Positions 59,840 to 64,000 of a stretch of 64,000 nucleotides of DNA are shown one piece after another. Position numbers and translations under genes: made by a program. Location: positions 128,946,118-129,010,117 of the forward strand of contig OU015503.1 of NCBI GenBank assembly GCA_907164885.2, written 5' to 3'. This DNA comes from Dolomedes plantarius (Eukaryota; Arthropoda; Arachnida; Araneae; Dolomedidae). Within the stretch, counting starts at the first letter, position 1. Every line of letters starts with the position of its first letter. The notes beneath the pieces were generated by a model, which worked only from the letters and a program-made list of their open reading frames with translations, was not told the DNA's origin and did no database searches.

Positions 59840-61290
59840 CACTGCTGGCCATTCAAATGGCAACACCAGGAAGGAAAGTAAATGACAAAATTTTACTTAT
59901 TGTGCGCATACAGTAGAAAACATGATTAAATTTTCAGGCAATTTGGGGATATACAGGGTCCGAAATGAGTACACACGGCTGAAACGGCTCTAACCCGAAT
60001 CATCGGCAGTTCGGCATCGAGCCGAACTGGTCTGGGATGACAGATGCGGGCAAGCCATTCCATGCTGCTTCGAGTCCATCGCGGTGGCGGCACAGTTTCT
60101 CACTAATCTATGACCACATGTTTTCAATGGGTGAGAGATCTGGAGAACGTGCTGGCCAGGGCAACAGTCGAACACCCTCCGTGTCGAGGTAGCTCTGGAC
60201 ACGACGGGCAACACGCGGTCTCGCGTTATCTTGGTGAAAGATGACGTCTCCGAGGCAGGGCCCGATTTAGAAAATTCTCGACTATAGGCACAACTCGGGA
60301 TGGGGGACCCCCTAACACTGATGTGGGCGTAAAATTTCCAAAAGTGACACACACAAAAAGAATAATTATGAATCATCGTGAAAGTACCATTTTCCCAAGA
60401 ATTGGCTATCTGAAGCGTAGAAGCCTATAGAACATTATCAAATAACAAAAAGCAACAATACGACATATTAACTTCGTCATTAAAACACCGATACAATGCA
60501 ACCAGAAAAACTTAATAATCCCTTATATACACTATGACATACATATGATGAACCTAACAATCAAATTTGAAAGGATGTATATAAAAAAAATTGCTATTAA
60601 AAAAAAGGTAAAATTTTAAAAATTTGAATTGGGAATTTTTTCTTTTAAAATAAAAATTTGGGGGGTCCCCTAGGCCCGGGCCTACTGGAAAATCAGGGCC
60701 TCGAAGATCTGAGAAATGTAACGCTGGCTGTTCAGATGACGCGAACAAGAGGTGTACCCAATGGCTGCCCGTACCAGCACACCGTATGACGGTATCGATC
60801 GCAAGCAGGCCACGTGCGTTCTCTTCGGTGCCACTCCTGTATCCAGCTTTGTCTGCTGCAGTGTCGAGGGAAGCCGTCGCCCATTTCCCGACTCGAGGTC
60901 CGTGATGCGATCCTGCAACTTGTCTGTCCCCTCGACTATGACCCTCCCCAACCCACCGATTCCCTATTCTCACGACAGTCGTCGGATTCTGACCCAGCGA
61001 ATAGCAATATCGCGAAACCCTCGACAGGTCACGATCCTGCCGCCTTCGACGCGTGCCGTTAGCCGTTCCTCCTTGCACGACACGATCTTCTCACAAATAT
61101 CCAACAATCAAATGCGATTTCCGAATGAGAAACTTTCGGAGCCACTTTCCGTTTATGCAGAGTTTGGGATGCCGTTTCTCCCTCCTGCGTCGTTCGATTG
61201 CGCTTAACCTTAGCATCTTCTTCCTTTCCCGCGAATTTGAGGTTTGTATCGTCCCTCATTCATGGTGTTGCAACTTTAATGGTCACCATC
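59840..61290 (-). mobile_element. Tc1-type transposon remnant, minus strand
   Basis: The ends CTGGCCATTCAAATGGCAAC and GTTGCAACTTTAATGGTCAC are inverted copies. The transposase reads FHQDNARPRVARRVQSYL and WPARSPDLSPIENMW between 60250 and 60080, with 34 residues between D and E. N-terminal pieces (GGTANGTRRRRQDRDL, YSLGQNPTTVVRIGNRWV) lie around 61070-60950. Frameshifts and a nested hAT element make it inactive. Confidence 0.78.
60256..60701 (-). mobile_element. hAT non-autonomous element inside the Tc1 remnant
   Basis: Its ends CAGGGCCCGATTTAGAAAAT and TACTGGAAAATCAGGGCC match the element at 42540-43319 in opposite orientation. The target duplication is imperfect (CTCCGAGG against a similar right flank). 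Confidence 0.78.
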
Positions 61291-61702
61291 CATCCATCCA
61301 TACACACATACAATCTTGATCATCGAAAACCGACAGTCATTGAAATCAACAGTGGTTCTTGGTCCGAGTTCCAGGGCCAATACTCCGATAAATCTAAAGG
61401 ACCCCAGTGTCAGATAACACGACACTTTATGTACAGTAAAAAGTTTTACATCCGTTATACCTAAAATAATGGCTACAGGAATCTTAATCCGATTTGCACC
61501 ATTTTTAAACACAAAATATCCTGGAACTCGTATTCTAAATCTCTTGAAGTATACTCAGAAAATATAACATGTTGCCACGATAGCAGCAACAAAATATAAA
61601 TGAAAACCGAAACAGGCGATAATATAAATCTCTGAAACGTACATTACGTCAACTTATTTTTAAGAATAAATATAAATTTCTCTCTGTTCTGGGAGCTCTG
61701 TC
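61291..61702. other. No gene recognised
   Basis: A short (CATC)n run near 61290, otherwise unremarkable AT-rich sequence. Confidence 0.35.
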
Positions 61703-61968
61703 ATGAATTGGCCACCTAGAAGCCCAGACTTAAATCCTATTGAGCATCTTTGGGATGTTTTGGAACAAGGCGTGAAAGGCCGTCACACAGCACCAAAGAA
61801 CCTTACTGAATTATGGACAGCTTTAGCCAATATTTGGCAAGCCATTCCCGTGGAACGTTTCCAGAAACTTGTTGAATCTATGCCTCGTCGTGTGGCAGCC
61901 GTTATCAAGGCCAGAGGAGGCCCAACTCGTTACTAGGTAGGTATCCCTAATTCAGTGGCACTTCAGTG
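61703..61968 (+). pseudogene. 3' end of a DD36E Tc1 element
   Basis: It encodes WPPRSPDLNPIEHLWDVLEQ through RGGPTRY and TAG (61934-61936), then the right TIR ending CAGTG before TA. Nearly identical to 49174-49433, with the tryptophan intact where that copy has a stop. The upstream part is missing. Confidence 0.88.
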
Positions 61969-61985
61969 TATATATATATATATAT

Positions 61986-63878
61986 AGGGTAAGTATGCCG
62001 AATGAGACCCCTTTTGATTTTCATATATAACTAGGAAAGTAAGTGAGGGATTATAGTACCAACTTGATATCCTTTCAATGCATAAATTTTACTACATATA
62101 ACAATAACAGAAAATTAAAAAAACCTAACAATTTTGTTGTAAGAAATTATAAACACAAGTGTTGGGGTCTGAAAAAATTAGCCCTAATTTGAGACCCCAA
62201 TTCTACGACTCTAAAAAGGAATTAGAATTAGTGAAAAGTTCGCAAAACACAATAATTAGATAACAGTTACCTATTGTTGCAGTTCATGGTTGGTGGCGCT
62301 AATCACTCCCCGTTCCAAACGTTTGAACCAGGACGCATTACGCATAAGAACCGACCAGTTCGGTAATAATGGAACTCTCGTTGGAGCGTAATTTCCGAGT
62401 AATGTTTAATGTAAATACTGTAAACTAATCTTAATTTGTAAATAAAGTATCTTAATTTCACCTGATCGTCGTAATTGAAGAGTATCATCATTGAAGGCAA
62501 AATTCCGTTGAACATCTCCCAGCGCAGAATTAGCACCTATCTACACTAAGGGCCTGTTCACATAGGAGTCCGTTGCGTTGCGTTAAGGAAAGGATGACGT
62601 TGAGACGAAAATAAACCAATCATATGCCTCCAAACGATTAGCAATGACATTTTTAACGCCTATGATTGGTTTATTTTCGTCTCAATGTCATCTTTCCCTT
62701 AACGCTACGCAACGGACTCCTATGTGAACAGGCCCTATTAGCTGAAAAAGAAAAGTGACATTTTAAACAAATTAGTCGGTTTACACTAGAGGTTTTGTTT
62801 ACTTTTTGTTTTAGATTCAAACATTTCACATTGTTTACGAATAAAAGCTCCCCAATCGTCATGGGCCCGCCCGAAACACCTCCTACATTGACGCCCCCGT
62901 TTGTCTTCTGCCACAAAAAAGGCATTCCGAGTAGTTATGCTATCATCACTGCTGTCATGGATAGAAAGTTTTTCATCATCTTCAATTGAGCTGAGATCAT
63001 CATAGCTATAATTAGGCTTATTCGTTCTCTGTTTTTTTTAAATTTTAGTATTGTATTTTCACCCATCCTTACTTTTCCCCTTCCTTTTCCATTTATCATT
63101 TTCTTTTTTAATCTTGATCTCCTTTTCCTTGTTTATCCTTCCATTTCTTATCTATTCCTTTTTCTTTATTGTAGGAAACAATTCTTTTTCGATTCTGCCG
63201 CGGCTCTTTTATTAATGCTATCACTCAATTTATTTTTATAAGGGCGATGATGTGATAATGTCGGCTTTATGGACCCTACTTGGTTTCGAGGTGTTTTTAG
63301 CAGGTAACGTACGCAAGGGAATCATTTCCTCAGGAGTCACTAACAATTGGTTTGAACTTGTTGTCTGATCAATACCTTCTACATTGTCCCTAGTGCTACA
63401 CGGTTGTGGATTTCTCCTGGGCGTCACTGCATCTGCAGCTTCAGAGGAAACAAGGCCGTGAGAGTGAAAACTAAAATGCCTAATACGAGACCCTATCTCA
63501 TATTAGGCCTGATTTGGGGTCTCATATTGGGCAGGACCATGTTGTTGAACGCGCCAATTTTTTAGGTTAGGATTGACGTTGGCTTGAAACAAAAAGGCGT
63601 GTTTATACTCCACATTTATGGCTACCTATCCCATACAAATAGTTTTAATAAGAGTTTTAACTTGAAGGTGAAAACGGCAAATGAAAATGGTGATGCAAAA
63701 AAGTAGACGAGCGAACATTCAGGAAAAATAACGCTGCACCTTTGTGTGCGCTTCCGAACACTCGACTGACTCACCGATTACGAATGATGCAATAGACTAC
63801 TGTTTTACGATCCAGTCGCAAAGCGGCAGTACTTCATCCGTCCTGTAAGTTGGGTCTCATATTGGGCATACTTAACTT
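61986..63878 (-). mobile_element. pogo/jerky-like DNA element, decayed
   Basis: The left end AGGGTAAGTATGCCGAATGA and right end TTGGGCATACTTAACTT are inverted copies. The minus strand keeps VTPEEMIPLRTLPAKN (near 63330), a pattern known from the C-terminal region of jerky/Tigger-type transposases, and a possible Cys-rich remnant near 62900. A Harbinger MITE is nested inside. Confidence 0.55.
62550..62735. mobile_element. PIF/Harbinger-type MITE, palindromic copy
   Basis: 186 bp, TIR GGGCCTGTTCACATAGGA, nearly identical to 29389-29574. Flanks TAA and TAT. Confidence 0.87.
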
Positions 63879-63884
63879 ATATAT

Positions 63885-63977
63885 AGTGAAACTTCGGTAA
63901 CCGGCCACCCCTCAAAACGGTCACTATATTTTATATATATTTTTTGTAGCCATGACTGGCTGCCGTAGGAGTTTCAT
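63885..63977. mobile_element. Small CAGTGAAACTTC-type MITE
   Basis: AGTGAAACTTCGGTAACCGG at the left and GTAGGAGTTTCAT at the right; ~93 bp between TA-rich flanks, related to 22296-22352. (TA)n fills 63978-64000. Confidence 0.6.
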
Positions 63978-64000
63978 TATATATATATATATATATATAT

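Overview
This window looks like a piece of an arthropod nuclear genome, most likely an arachnid. That assignment is my inference from the transposon types, the AT-rich introns and the spliced genes; nothing in the window fixes the species. No bacterial-style gene, operon, rRNA, CRISPR array or virus is visible. Most of the 64 kb is DNA transposons, Helitrons and long (TA)n microsatellites. I saw no reverse transcriptase, gag or integrase reading frame, so retroelements are absent or too decayed to see.

Host genes. One minus-strand gene can be followed through four exons whose splice sites and reading phases fit: 26790-26648 (5' UTR plus start codon), 23036-22934, 20452-20237 and 833-481. It continues off the left edge. 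The last exon resembles the middle of a MIF4G domain (CTIF/PAIP1/MIF4GD-type translation factors). A second gene, on the plus strand, ends in two exons at 27749-27791 and 28330-28650; its last coding exon carries a small hAT element that keeps the frame open. A third possible plus-strand exon lies at 58883-59103.

Mobile elements by region. 0.9-2.7 kb: mariner-like element with long terminal inverted repeats (TIRs) and a transposase broken by one stop. 3.5-5.5 kb: Helitrons, one with a helicase remnant. 6.7-9.5 kb: a hAT element holding two tandem Helitrons. 9.6-11.6 kb: two dead mariners. 14.5-15.2 and 25.6-26.4 kb: TTAA-flanked piggyBac-type MITEs. 16-20 kb: a Helitron with nested insertions, then a palindromic mariner interrupted by another Helitron. 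20.7-22.8 kb: Tigger and mariner remnants. 24.2-25.0 kb: the cleanest Helitron. 28.9-30.5 kb: Helitron end, Harbinger MITE and a second helicase-type Helitron. 31.6-37.8 kb: a tandem array of an unclassified repeat (R1), Tigger elements and other nested elements. 40-43.5 kb: hAT, mariner and Harbinger MITEs. 44-45.4 kb: a ZBED5/FAM200-like hAT transposase pseudogene. 45.5-46.5 kb: two abutting Helitrons. 48.2-50.1 kb: two Tc1-type elements. 50.7-54.7 kb: Helitrons, one split by a nearly intact maT-type element. 55-56.2 kb: Tigger-like MITE and Helitron fragment. 58-64 kb: a third helicase-type Helitron, Tigger-like MITE, Tc1, hAT and a pogo/jerky-like element.

Two features organise the window. 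At least five Helitron families end in CTAG followed by T, and those with a visible 5' end start TCTATA...TATAAAA, which looks like a TATA box and seeds microsatellites. TA-targeting mariner, Tigger and Tc1 elements also land repeatedly in the same TA-rich spots, giving deep nesting. All splice models and family names come from reading the sequence without database searches.
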